Part shown: piece by piece, positions 33,347 through 44,703 of the stretch
Layout: every line of letters starts with the position of its first letter
Position numbering within the stretch: the first letter of the stretch is position 1
NCBI GenBank assembly: GCA_949987565.1
Contig: OX465107.1
Coordinates: forward strand, 10,235,721-10,299,720
Source: Luidia sarsii
Lineage: Eukaryota; Echinodermata; Asteroidea; Paxillosida; Luidiidae
Direction of reading: 5' to 3'
Length of the DNA stretch: 64,000 nucleotides
Made by a program: the position numbers and the translations under genes
Notes under the pieces: generated by a model
Databases searched by the model: none
What the model was told of the DNA's origin: nothing
What the model saw: only the letters and a program-made list of their open reading frames with translations

Positions 33347-33729
33347 TATATCACCTCATAATTATTCATTAGAAAACCTTTCCCGCTGCGCGCACTTTGT
33401 TGCCATTGGTTTAAATGCCTAGATAATGCATGAGCTCATGAATACCAAGTGACCTAATTAAACGAGGAGCTGTTGTAAGATTACGATCGAATAGGCCGGT
33501 ACGCTGCAGGTTGCACGATCAGCTGTATGTTGCTGTCCATTGGCCATGTATAATTATGTATATGAAAGGAACGGAATGAGGGGGTCGATGAACGGTGCAC
33601 AGCCACTTTATATACCTCCTGTGCGTGTACGGGTGTCCGAAAGGGACGTCGCACCTGCCGCCGCGTGGTGGAAAGAAAAAGTGGGGACGACCGCAAAAAA
33701 CATAAGACAAGACAAAAAAATGCGCTACA

Positions 33730-33816
33730 TCGGTCCGCTTCACTGTCTTTCGAGTTCATCATTATGCGTACATTCCAGCACGCGAGTTTCAAAGATTTTG
33801 TATTGTTCGCACCCAC
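33730..33816 (-). pseudogene. LINE ORF2 endonuclease start, fragment
   Basis: The minus-strand frame MGANNTKSLKLACWNVRIMM resembles the first strand of non-LTR retrotransposon endonucleases (LKLAxWNVRT, with the metal-binding Asn). The match ends after about 29 codons and runs into unrelated sequence. It may come from the same LINE type as 44704-50772, but nothing links them directly. 33370-34155 otherwise shows no gene. Confidence 0.5.
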
Positions 33817-34159
33817 AGCTAGCCAGGTCAGGTGGGGTGAGACAAAGCCATTTTTAGGCCACCTTTTCTAGGCCCGTCTCCGTGTGGAGCAAGCAGAACT
33901 GTCCTAAAGAGGGTTGCCATTCTCAGGGACCTGCCGGATGACGCTGTTTGTCCCTTGTCAGCGTCGAAACGACCATACACCTGAGCCGCCTACATGTAGG
34001 ATCGAAACTGCAGCTGCCAGTGCCAGGGCTCTGGACTGCTCACCATCCCGCATGCGTGGTAAATGGTTCGCGCGCACCAAATCCACTCTAGTCTTTAGGC
34101 CAGGTGCAGTTCCGCAGTGGCTCAGCGAACTGCGGCGAACACAGTAACTTACTCTTACT

Positions 34160-34850
34160 CACATCGCACGATGAAAACAACTCCGTATAACGATCTCAGA
34201 CTTCGTACATTCTAGTTGGTTTCCTGCTCTTGTCCGTCAAGATGAACACAAAAAACATACAGGGAAGAATTTTACAGTGCCACACAGCATTTTGATTTAT
34301 TTTAATAATTTATTTTGCGTTTGGCTGCACTGGGACACCTTACTAAACACCACCATCGAAAATAGGTCACGGTGCTTACTGCGCGGTGCGCCGCAGACGT
34401 CAAAAAAAGCGGGTAATCTTACGGAAGTGACAGGCTTGATCAACCTTCTCTATGATTATTCTAATAGTCTTTGGTGTGGAGAAAGTGACCAAGACCTCTT
34501 TTAGTGTGTTACTTTTGTCCACTTTGGTCAGCTTGAAGAAAAGTCCTTATATCGTCGAAAACCGGTAACTGGAGGATACGTACGTACGTGTATGCAGCCA
34601 TGCGACCGCTGTACATGTATCGTGGGAACCCCCGTTTTCGACGTTACATGTTTTCGACGCTTAGCCTTCTAACTCACATCGCACGATGAAAACAACTCCG
34701 TATAACGATCTCAGACTTCGTATCTTACAGTTGGTTTCCTGCTCTTGTCCGTCACCGAAAATGAGGAAAGTTAAGGCTTTTCCAGTAGGCCAAACTCGTG
34801 TGATTCAAAAAGTTGCTCTTTTGGGGTATATTTTCCATTATTCTGACCAT
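34160..34850 (+). mobile_element. Element A, internally deleted copy plus a truncated second copy
   Basis: 34160-34240 is the 5' part, jumping at CTTGTCCGTCA directly to the 3' third (GATGAACACAAAAAACATAC...CGTCGAAAACCGGTAACTGG, to about 34580). A linker like that at 6500-6553 follows, then a second 5' end (34618-34838), truncated at GGGGTATATTTTCC. Confidence 0.8.
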
Positions 34851-34889
34851 CGACGCCCTTTGCTCTGAACGATCGGAACTCGTAGGTCC

Positions 34890-35140
34890 CCCATTGTCCT
34901 GAAGAGATTTCTAGGTCTTCCATTGTCCTGTAGAGATTTCTAGGTCTTCTATTGTCCCGAAGAGATTTGTCTTCCATTATCCTGAAGAGATTTCTAGGTG
35001 TCCTCTTCTTATGCAAATGTATGCTAATATACGGTAATGCATGCAATGATATACTAATACGATCCATTGATATACTAATACGATCCATTGATATACTAAT
35101 ACGATCCATTAATATACTAATACGATCCATTGATATGCTA
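34890..35140. repeat. Two adjacent short tandem arrays
   Basis: About 34890-35000: four ~30-bp units of CCTGAAGAGATTTCTAGGTC type. About 35045-35140: four to five 21-bp units of TGATATACTAATACGATCCA type. 35141-36190 shows no recognised gene; it includes TCACCGGTAGATCACCGGTA near 35450. Confidence 0.85.
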
Positions 35141-36194
35141 ATTAGCTCTATTGTATGTAGGCCTATGCATTATGCATACTATTCTTTTGTTTTGTCCGAT
35201 CAAGACCCAACACACTACTGGAGCTGCCCTAGTTAGTGTCTGGAATAGAGGCCCCAGTAGCAGTTTTGTTACCCAAGGTTAGCATCACCATCCTGGAGCT
35301 TTTGAACTTGTGGGGAGCTGTCCTAGTTGTAGCGTGTACTCGTACTCCGTTAACGTCATTTTATATCGTTGTTTTTGGTCGCTTGTATTACCCCTTTCAC
35401 ACTTGCGATAATTTTAAATTCCCTTAGTGTAAAGGGAAATTCGGATAGATCACCGGTAGATCACCGGTATATTTTTCGGGATTTTTTACCCACCAACCTT
35501 CCTGGGTAATGGTCAAAACACCCGGCGAAACATCCGAAATTCGAACAAGGTCGGAGATTCTTGGTCTGAGAATCAGACTAAAGCTCTGTGTTATGCAAAC
35601 AACATGCGAGCATGTGCTTAGGTGGAATTCCCATGACATTGATAACAACGCCCCAAAAATCCACCGGGAGACATTCTCGCTTGTATAGGCCTATGAAACA
35701 ATGGTGTTCAAATGTTCACCGTTGGATCCAACGATGATCCAACAGTGGTTACCCTTTCCGCACCGAAAGCAAACGAAAGATTTCGCTGCTTACTAAAATG
35801 GCGTCCAGTGCGTACTTCACCATTTGCTCGGAGAAATCCATCTTGTGCGCTTTGCGCGCTATAAGATCTTCGGTTTTAACTTTTCAGACAGTTGAGTTAT
35901 TTTCCATCCTGTGTCCATTTTTTCTTTGTATAATCATATTCACAATCTGAGTTTCAGGAGGGGAAATAGGCCTAGGCCTCTATACCATGTAATTCTGCCG
36001 GTCCCTTTAATACTCTGATCGGCCATTTTGCATTATGTCATGACGGCTGGCCAGAGGTCTTTTCTTTTGATGTTTGTACATAAGCTCTTGCATGAATCTT
36101 TACCAAACAGATTAAGGGACCGGTTGAATAGCGTTTGCAAGAAGAAAGCCGGTGCCGGCAAAATATACACTGCCTAATTGGGTATGCCTATGCA

Positions 36195-36405
36195 TTAACA
36201 TAAACTCAGAAGCTTGTGCGCCCTCACTTGGCGAAACTTAAGACAGGCCTTCATCAAAATGCGACGATGAGACGATGCAACGTTAACGATGCGATGATGC
36301 GACGATGCGACGATGCGACAATGCGACGATGCGACGGCACGACGATGCAACGGCAAGACACAACTATGCGACGGCACGACGCGACTATACGCCGTGGACG
36401 GCGCA
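36195..36405. repeat. CGATGCGA-type microsatellite, copy 2 (inverted)
   Basis: AACTCAGAAGCTTGTGCGCC and CGAAACTTAAGACAGGCC precede runs of CGATGCGACGATGCGAC. This is the inverted counterpart of 28440-28690. 36406-36860 shows ORF shadows only. Confidence 0.8.
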
Positions 36406-36859
36406 TGTTTGGGAGATCCGGGTATAAATGCGAAACATGCGCCGCGTAACTTGGCAGAGATGGAATTCCATACCCAGCGTCGAGCCAGGTTCTGTATATC
36501 GCCACTACCTTTGAAGACTCCGATCAATTCAAGACAGTGTCCAGCTGTCCCGTCCAATCCATCCCTTACCGGGAGTTTGTTGTCCACCCTGCGGAGACTC
36601 GGATCCCGGCACCCCAGCTTGTGTGCGATCGCTGCCGCTACATTTTCTTGGCGTCGTATAGACAGGATTGGATGAAAGTGGAGGTTTTTCATGACGCCCG
36701 GAAACCTTCACGTGAAGAGGGACTGCACCACCATGTCGAAGCCAAGCTCATGCTTTAGTTTTTGACTTTTTGACTAGGCCTAATGACTGTGTATGATGTT
36801 GCGTCCATGTATATGTAATTATGTATAAATGTCCCTATGTACATGTAATTGCAATTAGT

Positions 36860-37217
36860 GAGGTTTTGCCCTGTCCATCACGGTTTGTGCCGAGTAGTGT
36901 ATTTTCTTCTTCTGACGTTCTGACTTGGGTTGATCTTATTGGAACAATAGCGACAACGCCTGAGGGACTAGCGGATGTTATCACTAAATCCAGCCGAGCC
37001 TTGGCGGAAACGCTTGCCAGCGCGTTCAGGTCTCATCAGGTACCAGCGAGCCTCATCTATATTCTGTAGACTCTCCAAATTCAGTGGGCGCCCAAAGAAA
37101 TATGGACTGGATGACCTTGAGACGTATTCACGCCAACTGGGCGTATCTCATGACGAGAAATTGTCTGTGGCCATAGATCACTTCGGGGGTAATGCCCAAG
37201 TAGAGGTCCGGTGGTGA
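36860..37217 (+). pseudogene. Gag-like fragment of an LTR-type retroelement (tentative)
   Basis: One frame gives VLTWVDLIGTIATTPEGLAD followed by ITKSSRALAETLASAFRSHQ. After a frame change near 37060 the text continues RLSKFSGRPKKYGLDDLETY, SRQLGVSHDEKLSVAIDHFG and GNAQVEVRW. The run of LxKFSGxP, a Glu/Tyr helix, DEKLxxAIDHFxGxAxxEVRW resembles the capsid N-lobe of gypsy-type Gag proteins. The frame breaks and lack of a linked pol show a relic. No zinc knuckle was seen. Confidence 0.4.
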
Positions 37218-37310
37218 GAGGGGCGAGTTCTGGCAACTTCTGGCTCTCCTAAGGTCTGGGTTTGGTAAGAAGGAGACAGACTCAGACATTTTTTGTTCGT
37301 TCCCTCGAAA

Positions 37311-37966
37311 ACGATCAAACCCTGTGATTTACAACGAGCAAACAGCAGACACTGGCAACACATCCAAAGCAATGAACTACCCAGGGATATTTCCCCAAAC
37401 AAACCCCCATTGCTTACCAAACAAGCCAAGAACATACGGGAATGTTGACCCGGGCCAAAACTTCACAAGCCCACAACAAGTCAACAACAACCCCCGTCCC
37501 AGGCGATTCTGATTTCGTTGAGGAACCAGATGAACCCCTGGACATTCTGCTCTCCTTACCTAAGGAACAAATCACCCTATAACCCAACCCGGCCACTCCA
37601 ACCTTTACCATACGGCACACCAAAAACTGAGATGAACGGATCTGCCAAGATCACTACTTCAACTGACGAGTGCCCAGAGGCACGAAAACATGTTCTTGCA
37701 ACACCATGGGAGCTGCAAAGCGTCCCTTATAGTCTCAATACCCTTAATTGCGAGCACCGCTCTGATCTTATGGCCTGCTATATTAACCAACCGTAGCCAA
37801 TGCATATTGCAAGGTCCTTGCTTTATGGTTTAACCGGCTAAAACCCACTATGGAATATAGCAAAGAACACGGAAAGTGGTCCTAAAATGTTTCTGGCATT
37901 TTTTGTTCCACGGGTCACCAGAGAGGCAGCGTCACTGAATAGGAAAACACCATCCTCTTTACAAAC
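37311..37966 (+). repeat. ~650-bp direct repeat, copy 1 (partner 39621-40266)
   Basis: The match runs from CGATCAAACCCT through ATTTACAACGAGCAAACAGC and GATATTTCCCCAAACAAACC to GAAAACACCATCCTCTTTAC. Sequence differs on both outer sides. Copy 1 carries small extra segments near 37480 and 37730. The arrangement could be degraded LTRs or a local duplication; the TG/CA ends expected of LTRs are not evident. Confidence 0.8.
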
Positions 37967-39620
37967 TTTGACTTTAATTATTCTCCTTGCCCCTTTATGG
38001 GGTACGTATTGTGGGTCGATGGTTACGAAGTTGTGCCCAAGAATACGCTTTAGCAAGTTCCGTATCTTCAGGTAGCCTCCTCTCTGCAATTAACTACAGC
38101 TTTCCCACAAGGAATAGCAACAACCCCGACCCTCCACAAACCGTGTCTCCTACACCCAACTTGTCAAACGGAATAAATTTTCTGAGACAGACCCAAGGAG
38201 CATTACCATTGGACTTACAATCCAAATCACGGGAACCAACCCCACTATATAAGTTAACTCAAAGACAATCATCCGAAAGGAACCATGTCTTTACCTATGA
38301 AAATGGAACAAACCCAGATGGCTACCAAACCAACTCAACCCATCTACAATGAGTTTTTCCGGAATTTCTTCCCAACACCCACCAACCAATGCTCCTAATT
38401 ACCCGTCTACCGAACCATATGTTTCTGCAAAAAAAGGCAAATAAACCCAAAACCCCACTTCTATCCGGGGATTCTACCTCATTGCCTTTTTCTGCAAACT
38501 AAGAAACACACGGGTGGGAATCTCACAACTCCCACCTAAACAATGAACGTTTGTTCCCGACAAACCACACACACGGCCAGAGATCCCACGTGGCGCTGCC
38601 GGAGGAGTGGTTACACCCACCCCTGCACAACCTTTAGTACAACCCCTCAGCCTCGCCCATATAGGCGCACTCTCCACTTCCGCTCCAACCACAACAGGAC
38701 AAACTGCTGTACCTCCCCAACGAGGAAACTGTACACTCAACCAACTGGCCGATTCCAAGACTCAGCGGAAGAACACAGCGCCCAACAACCTCCTGGACTC
38801 ATTCGCATCACAGAGTAAGTGCAATGAAGTCTTTTTTGAGCGAACCCTGAGGCGGCTACTAACGTGACAAACCCAACAGTCCTTTTGAGACTTATACTTG
38901 TCTCAGAGACAACTTTGCAAGTCACGTGATCTCACACAGGGCATACCTCCCCCGCCACAGCTCCCAATTTGACCATATGCAACCAGTCTATTGACACGAG
39001 AAGCGGAGAACAGGGAAAATATCACAACAAACCTAACCAATGTAAATCTTTCTCTATTTGAGAAAATTACATATATTAGGCGACGGTCAAAGTGGTGCGA
39101 TTTGAAGTTGGGTTCCTACTCTTGCTTCACCAACCAAAACGTCTACCCAAGTGGCAACTTCTTTCCATTAACCCACGCAGATCGCTTACCCCTCATACAA
39201 CCAACTACCCCTGGCAAACCACCCCTTTCATCATCCAAGAAGTGAACCCAGTGCATCCGAACCTAACCCACGAGGCCTCCACCCTATGACCGAACCAATA
39301 TCAATGGTAATCGTTTCCACACAACGGTTCAACGAAAAACCCACGGAAACCTGCCAAATCTACTTTCAATGTCTTCATACTCCCTCACGTATCCAACGCA
39401 TTCATCTACGGAGAATGTCTCCGATATGCAAGAGATACAAAAATAACTGAAGACTTCGAACAAACGGTCATAACTTGAAAACATTACCTAACCGAGGCTA
39501 CTCGAAACCCGATATCGAGCTTGTTCCTAAGCAAAGTATCTCCCGGAAAATCCATCCCTTGTTCACTAACCGGAACCCAAACAATGCCAGCACCCCTGGT
39601 GTGTATTGCACCACCAATAA
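37967..39620 (+). other. A/C-rich interval between the direct repeats
   Basis: The plus strand is strikingly rich in A and C (CCAACCC, AACCAAC words) over about 1.6 kb, as are both flanking repeats. Short frames such as 38607-38867 (Pro/Thr/Gln-rich) look gag-like in composition only. I cannot assign a gene. Confidence 0.5.
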
Positions 39621-40266
39621 TCCTGCGATCAAACCCTATGATTTACAACGAGCAAACAGCAGACACTGGCAACACATCCAAAGCAATGAACTACCCAGGG
39701 ATATTTCCCCAAACAAACCCCCATTGCTTACCAAACAAGCCAAGAACATACGGGAATGCTGACCCGGGCCAAAACTTCACAAGCCCACAACAACCCCCGT
39801 CCCAGGCGATTCTGATTTCGTTGAGGAACCATGCAGATGAACCCCTTGACATTCTGCTCTCCTTACCTAAGGAACAAATCACCCTATAACCCAACCCGGC
39901 CACTCCAACCTTTACCATACGGCACACCAAAAACTGAGATGAACGGATCTGCCAAGATCACTACTGCAACAACGAGTGCCCAGAGGCACGAAAACATGTT
40001 CTTGCAACACCATGGGAGCTGCAAAGCGTCCCTAGTCTCAATACCCTTTCGAGCACCGCTCTGATCTTATGGCCTGCTATATTAACCAACCGTAGCAAAT
40101 GCATATTGCAAGGTCCTTGCTTTATGGTTAAACCGGCTAAAACCCACTATGGAATATAGCAAAGAACACGGAAAGTGGTCCTAAGATGTTTCTGGCATTT
40201 TTTGTTCCAAGGGTCACCATAGAGGCAGCGTCACTGAATGGGAAAACACCATCCTCTTTACAAACA
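39621..40266 (+). repeat. ~650-bp direct repeat, copy 2
   Basis: Direct counterpart of 37311-37966 with a few percent differences by eye, including several small deletions (near 39800, 39970 and 40035). It ends at CCTCTTTACAAAC, after which the sequence changes to the CGAGGGAACGAAA repeat. Confidence 0.8.
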
Positions 40267-40650
40267 ATAACATTTTGAGGGAACAAAATAACATTTCGAG
40301 GTAACGAAATAACATTTGGAGGAAAAAACAAATAAGAATGAATTGGGCTTGTCCCCTTAGGGGCTACGTATGATTTCGAGGGAACGAAAATACGAAATAA
40401 CATTTCGAGTGAATTAAATGATTTCGAGGGAACAAAAATAATGATAATTCGAGGGGCCAAAATCGAGGGAATGAAATAAAACAAAATTCAATTTGTCTGT
40501 CCCCCAGGGGCTCCGTAATACGATTTCGTTCCCTGGAATCATTATTTTCATTCCCTTGAAATCATTGCGTTCCCTCAAAATAAGGTATTCCGTTCCATCG
40601 AGGGAACGAAAAAAAACCATTATGTCTGTCCCATTAGGGGCTCCGTAGCT
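40267..40650. repeat. CGAGGGAACGAAA-type repeat cluster
   Basis: Multiple variants of TTTCGAGGGAACGAAAATA, in direct and inverted orientation (CGTTCCCTCGAAA), are interleaved with AGGGGCTACGTA/AGGGGCTCCGTA words at 40359, 40507 and 40635. One inverted scrap lies at about 37300. Confidence 0.75.
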
Positions 40651-40896
40651 AGACTGTGCGAGACTGTAAAGCGCCTTGCGCGCGAAGCAGCAAACTTCAA
40701 AACAGATGCGAGAGTGGACAGACGCGATTGCTAGTCGGGGTACTCGCTGACCAAGCAAACCAGAAGCAAGTCTGGAAACCACGGAAGAATCCGGTGCAGT
40801 GTACATATAGTAAGACGGATGTGCATCCGATGGAAAAGTGCTTCAAGAGAGAATTTGACATGAAGGCTAATACGGCCTAGTAAACGGTCGGCTTCC

Positions 40897-40960
40897 GATA
40901 AGCATGTTTCGGAAAACATGTCACCTCCGTCGTAGAGGACGAAACGTCGGAGGGGATGGA
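40897..40960 (+). repeat. Stem-loop with GAAACGTCGG motif
   Basis: ACCTCCGTCG is mirrored by CGTCGGAGG around GTAGAGGACGAAA. The CCTC...GAGG stem followed by ACGAAACGTC resembles the stem II-GAAAC-GUC order of the other hammerhead-like motifs, but no CUGANGA box is present. 40651-42055 otherwise shows no gene I can name. Confidence 0.4.
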
Positions 40961-42058
40961 AGCACAGAAATAACCTATAGACGGACAACAGCGGGCGCTA
41001 GACTGTAATTTCAGGACGCGTGAAAAACCATGGGCAAACGTGTTCGTAACGTCACGTCACACGGATGGCCGTACGTACGTACACAAACTCAGTGCAAGAG
41101 TACTATATACTGGCCCGCCATCCACGAGAAAATCGACCGCCAAATTTGTATTCATTATTATTTCTAATAAAATACGCAAATACACATCTGTAATGCAGTA
41201 TGTACCCATCTCTGAAAAGGGCATTTGATCTCAATCAGCATGGTTTCATCCTAAAAATCCAGTTTGAATCCATCATTCTGGGATTTCTCCATTATTTTTG
41301 TGCACATTGTTCATCTACTTCCGCCCATGGTTTCACGTTTAGTCGGGCACCGTTGGCGTTGGGCCCTTATAAACTGTATACAAATTGTAACAGTTGCGGA
41401 TACTCATCCCTAGCCAGAAACAACGCCTCCTGATGAAAATGCGGCTTCTACCCTCCATGGTTCTACCAACGCCTTCGTAGGCCCACTGGTCGTGTGATAC
41501 CTGACTCCAAGTTATAGCACATGCACCTTGGCTCTCCACCAAACGCGACCACTCCCTGACCCATACTTTTACCTCAGTACTCGAGCCATCAAGACCTGTT
41601 GCTTGTTGTTCACTATTGAAGCAACTCGAAGGAACTTATGTACTTGGGATTTTCTAATTGAGGCTGGTGGTCATGGTCGTGGGAATCTTTCTTGGGCTTG
41701 TTGTTCACTCTTGAAGCAACGCGAAGAGTCTCTTATACTTGCACTCATTTCTATACAGCGTCGTCAAATAGGTCTTAATCCAGAACCCATTACGTCCGAA
41801 GGTTTGAGCGCTTCATTTTACTACTATCTGACCAAAAGTTTGTAGAGACTCTCTATTTAATCCAGAACTCATAAAGTCCAAACGTTTTAGCGCTTAATTG
41901 CCATTTCCGTGGGTGACTTTTTTGGGGCGGTGCTGTAAACATGCAGCCCAGTTGAGAATAATAAGTTGTGAGTTCTAACTTCGCTTTACTTTCCTGTAGT
42001 TTTATGCAAGATATTGAACTGATTTTTATTTTACCTAATCGTTGCACTGGATGACATG

Positions 42059-42436
42059 TACGTGCTCTTTACTCCTCGGTGTCAACACGCTCTTCGGTGT
42101 CAACATTCTCCCTAGACCTCCATTACTTTGGTCAGGTAGTATATCCGTGCCGCGCAGCGAGCGCGCTTGGTCCGCACTGTCCGACATTGTTTAGGCAGCT
42201 AGGGGAGCATGTTCACCTATAATGAGCGTGTGGACACCGATGAGCTTCACATTACGTCTGTGCAGCTCCTCGGTGTCAACACGTACGCTCTCCTAGCTGC
42301 CTAAACATTGTCGGACAGTGCGGACCAAGCGCGCTCACTGTGCGGCACGGGTACTACATGACCGAAGTATTGGAGGACTAGGGAGCATGTTGACTCCGAA
42401 GAGCGCGTTGACACCGAGGAGCTGCACGTACGTCCG
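42059..42436. mobile_element. Foldback element with ~155-bp arms
   Basis: The left arm (CTCCTCGGTGTCAACACGCT, GCGCTTGGTCCGCACTGTCC, TTTAGGCAGCTAGG) is inverted in 42285-42433. A loop of about 60 nt contains GACACCGATGAGC. The CGGTGTCAAC word is repeated within each arm. Confidence 0.85.
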
Positions 42437-42838
42437 TGGGAAATACTGATCGTGAACTAGCCTTGACCAAGGCGTTGGTCGCCGATTTAGAAATCAAAAT
42501 CCGGCCTTCAGAAATACAAGTAGTATGGTGCTTTGCGCAACATCGTTGCGAAATGCAGTCCCATTGATCCGCTCGTATAGCTTTCGCGCGCTGTGCACCA
42601 TTCCCCGCCCGTAACAGGCTCATACACAATGTGCGGACAAAGGATTTCATTGGAAATCATTAAGTTTCAAAAATTAACAATCAATCAATTAACATATCTT
42701 AACAATATATACCATGCCAAATCTAGAGAGAGGACCATTAGGTGCTTGACAACTCCAAAAGAAAAAGGCATGTAAAGATATCAGTAAATTGCTGTGAAAG
42801 GAATTATGGCCCGCACCATTATTTTGAGGCCAGCATAA

Positions 42839-43372
42839 TGCCGCGTTCCAATCGCGTCGTGATAACCGTGTTCACGAGTTCACTAGTCATGAAGAGGCGT
42901 TCCAATCGTCTGGTAACTCGTGGTCACCAGTCGTGAACACGAGGCAGAAATCTTGTCTCCAGTTCACGACTTGGCAACAAAATGGAGTCAGGAGGTCAAA
43001 GGGCAAAAAGTTTTGACCAACATCGATGCATGCACGAGTTACAATAAGATAACGATACATACGGTGGCGGCTTCTGCAGCCAGGAACGAAAAGGTGAATT
43101 TACCATGAATTTACTACGATGTTCTACACGCATAATTGTCAGGACTAATAGTTTCCATTACATTAGATAGATGCGAGTTGTTGGCGTACGAGTTGTCCGA
43201 CTCGCGTACGTTAGCGAAAACCAGCCGCGTAGCAGCATACTCTTTGGTATTTGCGCTTGCGCAATGTGCGTGTTGGGGTGGTGTTAGTGAGTAGCATTGA
43301 AATGCAGCCCACTCGCGAACTGGGAAATACTGGTCGTGAACACCATAAACACGTTGTGATTGGAACGCAGCA
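42839..43372. mobile_element. 534-bp MITE with TAA target duplication (PIF/Harbinger-like)
   Basis: It begins TGCCGCGTTCCAATCGC and ends with the complement of TGCTGCGTTCCAATCAC. TAA flanks both sides (42836-42838 and 43373-43375). GTGTTCACGA/TCGTGAACAC words recur inside near both ends. A 3-bp TAA duplication with short TIRs is the PIF/Harbinger signature. No transposase inside. Confidence 0.75.
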
Positions 43373-43548
43373 TAAGCACAATCAAAGCAACATTTATTAT
43401 TCTAAAGCGCCCTACACGGCCTCAGTCTCTTCACGCCGGCCTGCAGGCTAAGGACGTGACTAATGCGTGCCCAGTTGGCCGTTTGTGTAGCCCGGACACT
43501 TGGTCACAGCGGACACATTGACACCGGTGTAACGGTCTGATCCGGTTG

Positions 43549-43807
43549 CGATTTTTCCCCGTATACCACATATCGCTATGGGCCCATTATGTTTGTGCAC
43601 AAACAATTTACGGGGTGGGGGTCAAGGGGGGGGGGGCGGGGGCTATACCAGTTGAAGTTAAAGCTATAGGGATAGGCTTTCTCCACAGCAATCACAACGT
43701 ACGTGAACTATCTGAGTGACCTGAGACTCAATTCTTCATACTTTGTTTGTGCACAAACATAATTATGAGCCCATAGCGAATATGTGGTAGGCCTACGGGA
43801 AATCAAA
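43549..43807. mobile_element. Foldback element with ~55-bp arms
   Basis: GATTTTTCCCCGTATACCAC, TATCGCTATGGGCCC and GTTTGTGCACAAAC on the left are inverted on the right from 43745. The loop contains a G-run. 43376-43548 and 43808-44484 show nothing I can name. Confidence 0.8.
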
Positions 43808-44484
43808 ATATCGCGATATGGGTCCCATGCTCAGATGAGACCGTTACCATTATAATTATGGATAAAAACGTCATGCGCAGCGCGTATGGTACTTGTCCAT
43901 TTTGAAGGCCGTGCCGAGTCGATACGGCCATTGGCAATGCAGCGCTTTCAGGTACGTTCGTTGACCCGCAGTTATTTACCGACAACGCTTAGTAAGGAGC
44001 CTAGTACCTATATAGGCCTAGGAAGAAATGCTACAGTTGTTCCCCCGTAATGGGAGTGTGTCGATTGGCTTTATACAATCGATACATTGTAGAATAAGTG
44101 AAATTTAAGACAACCTGGGGTTCGCTCTTCAATCCGGCTTTAAATGTGGCCCTATTTGGCTGTAGAAGTGGAGGGGTCCATCCCCAAATCCTTGCAGAAA
44201 TTCGGCTTGGACGGCTACACATTTTGGTGGTGTTTTTTCTGGGGGTAATTAGCAAAAAATCTAATCGGCTAAGGGCACTAAAATTGGTACGAATCTAAGA
44301 GATGAAGGTCCAAACTACATTTCAGTATAGCTACAAGAACCGAGAGACTTATGGGTGTGGGATGATTGGCTTTGAAAGCGAGTGTTTTTGTACAGTGTTC
44401 AATGGGAGCCCAATTTAGTGTTCTGCACCCCTATGGCTATAACAAAAGATCTTATAACGCCGCTAGTATAGCGCCGCGTTACTA

Positions 44485-44703
44485 TCTTTGGTTATAATCA
44501 TAGAGATTATAAATAAGACTAGATGTGACGCTCCCATGCTTTTACGTTAGTCGTTTTGATCGGCGTGCGAACACAGCGGCGCTGTTCGCAAGCGTTATAT
44601 ATAAAGTGCTCACGCTCTCCGCAGTCCAGTTCATACGTGCAGGATTATTGTGGGCGTCTCACACGTGCGCGTATGCGTATGCGTATGCGAGGTTCTAAAC
44701 CGT
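44485..44703. mobile_element. Element E, partial copy
   Basis: Shares AGATTATAAATAAGACTAGA, CGCTCTCCGCAGTCCAGTTC and GTGCAGGATTATTGTGG with 27459-27975 and stops at GCGAGGTTCTAAAC, where the LINE 3' tail begins. The LINE therefore probably inserted into this copy. Confidence 0.75.

Noticed and set aside
36195..36692. 165-codon frame with many Arg/Ser/His
   Set aside because: Half of it is a translation of the CGATGCGA microsatellite and the rest matches no family I recognise.
41528..41845. 105-codon frame
   Set aside because: No recognisable motifs, and composition like the surrounding non-coding DNA.
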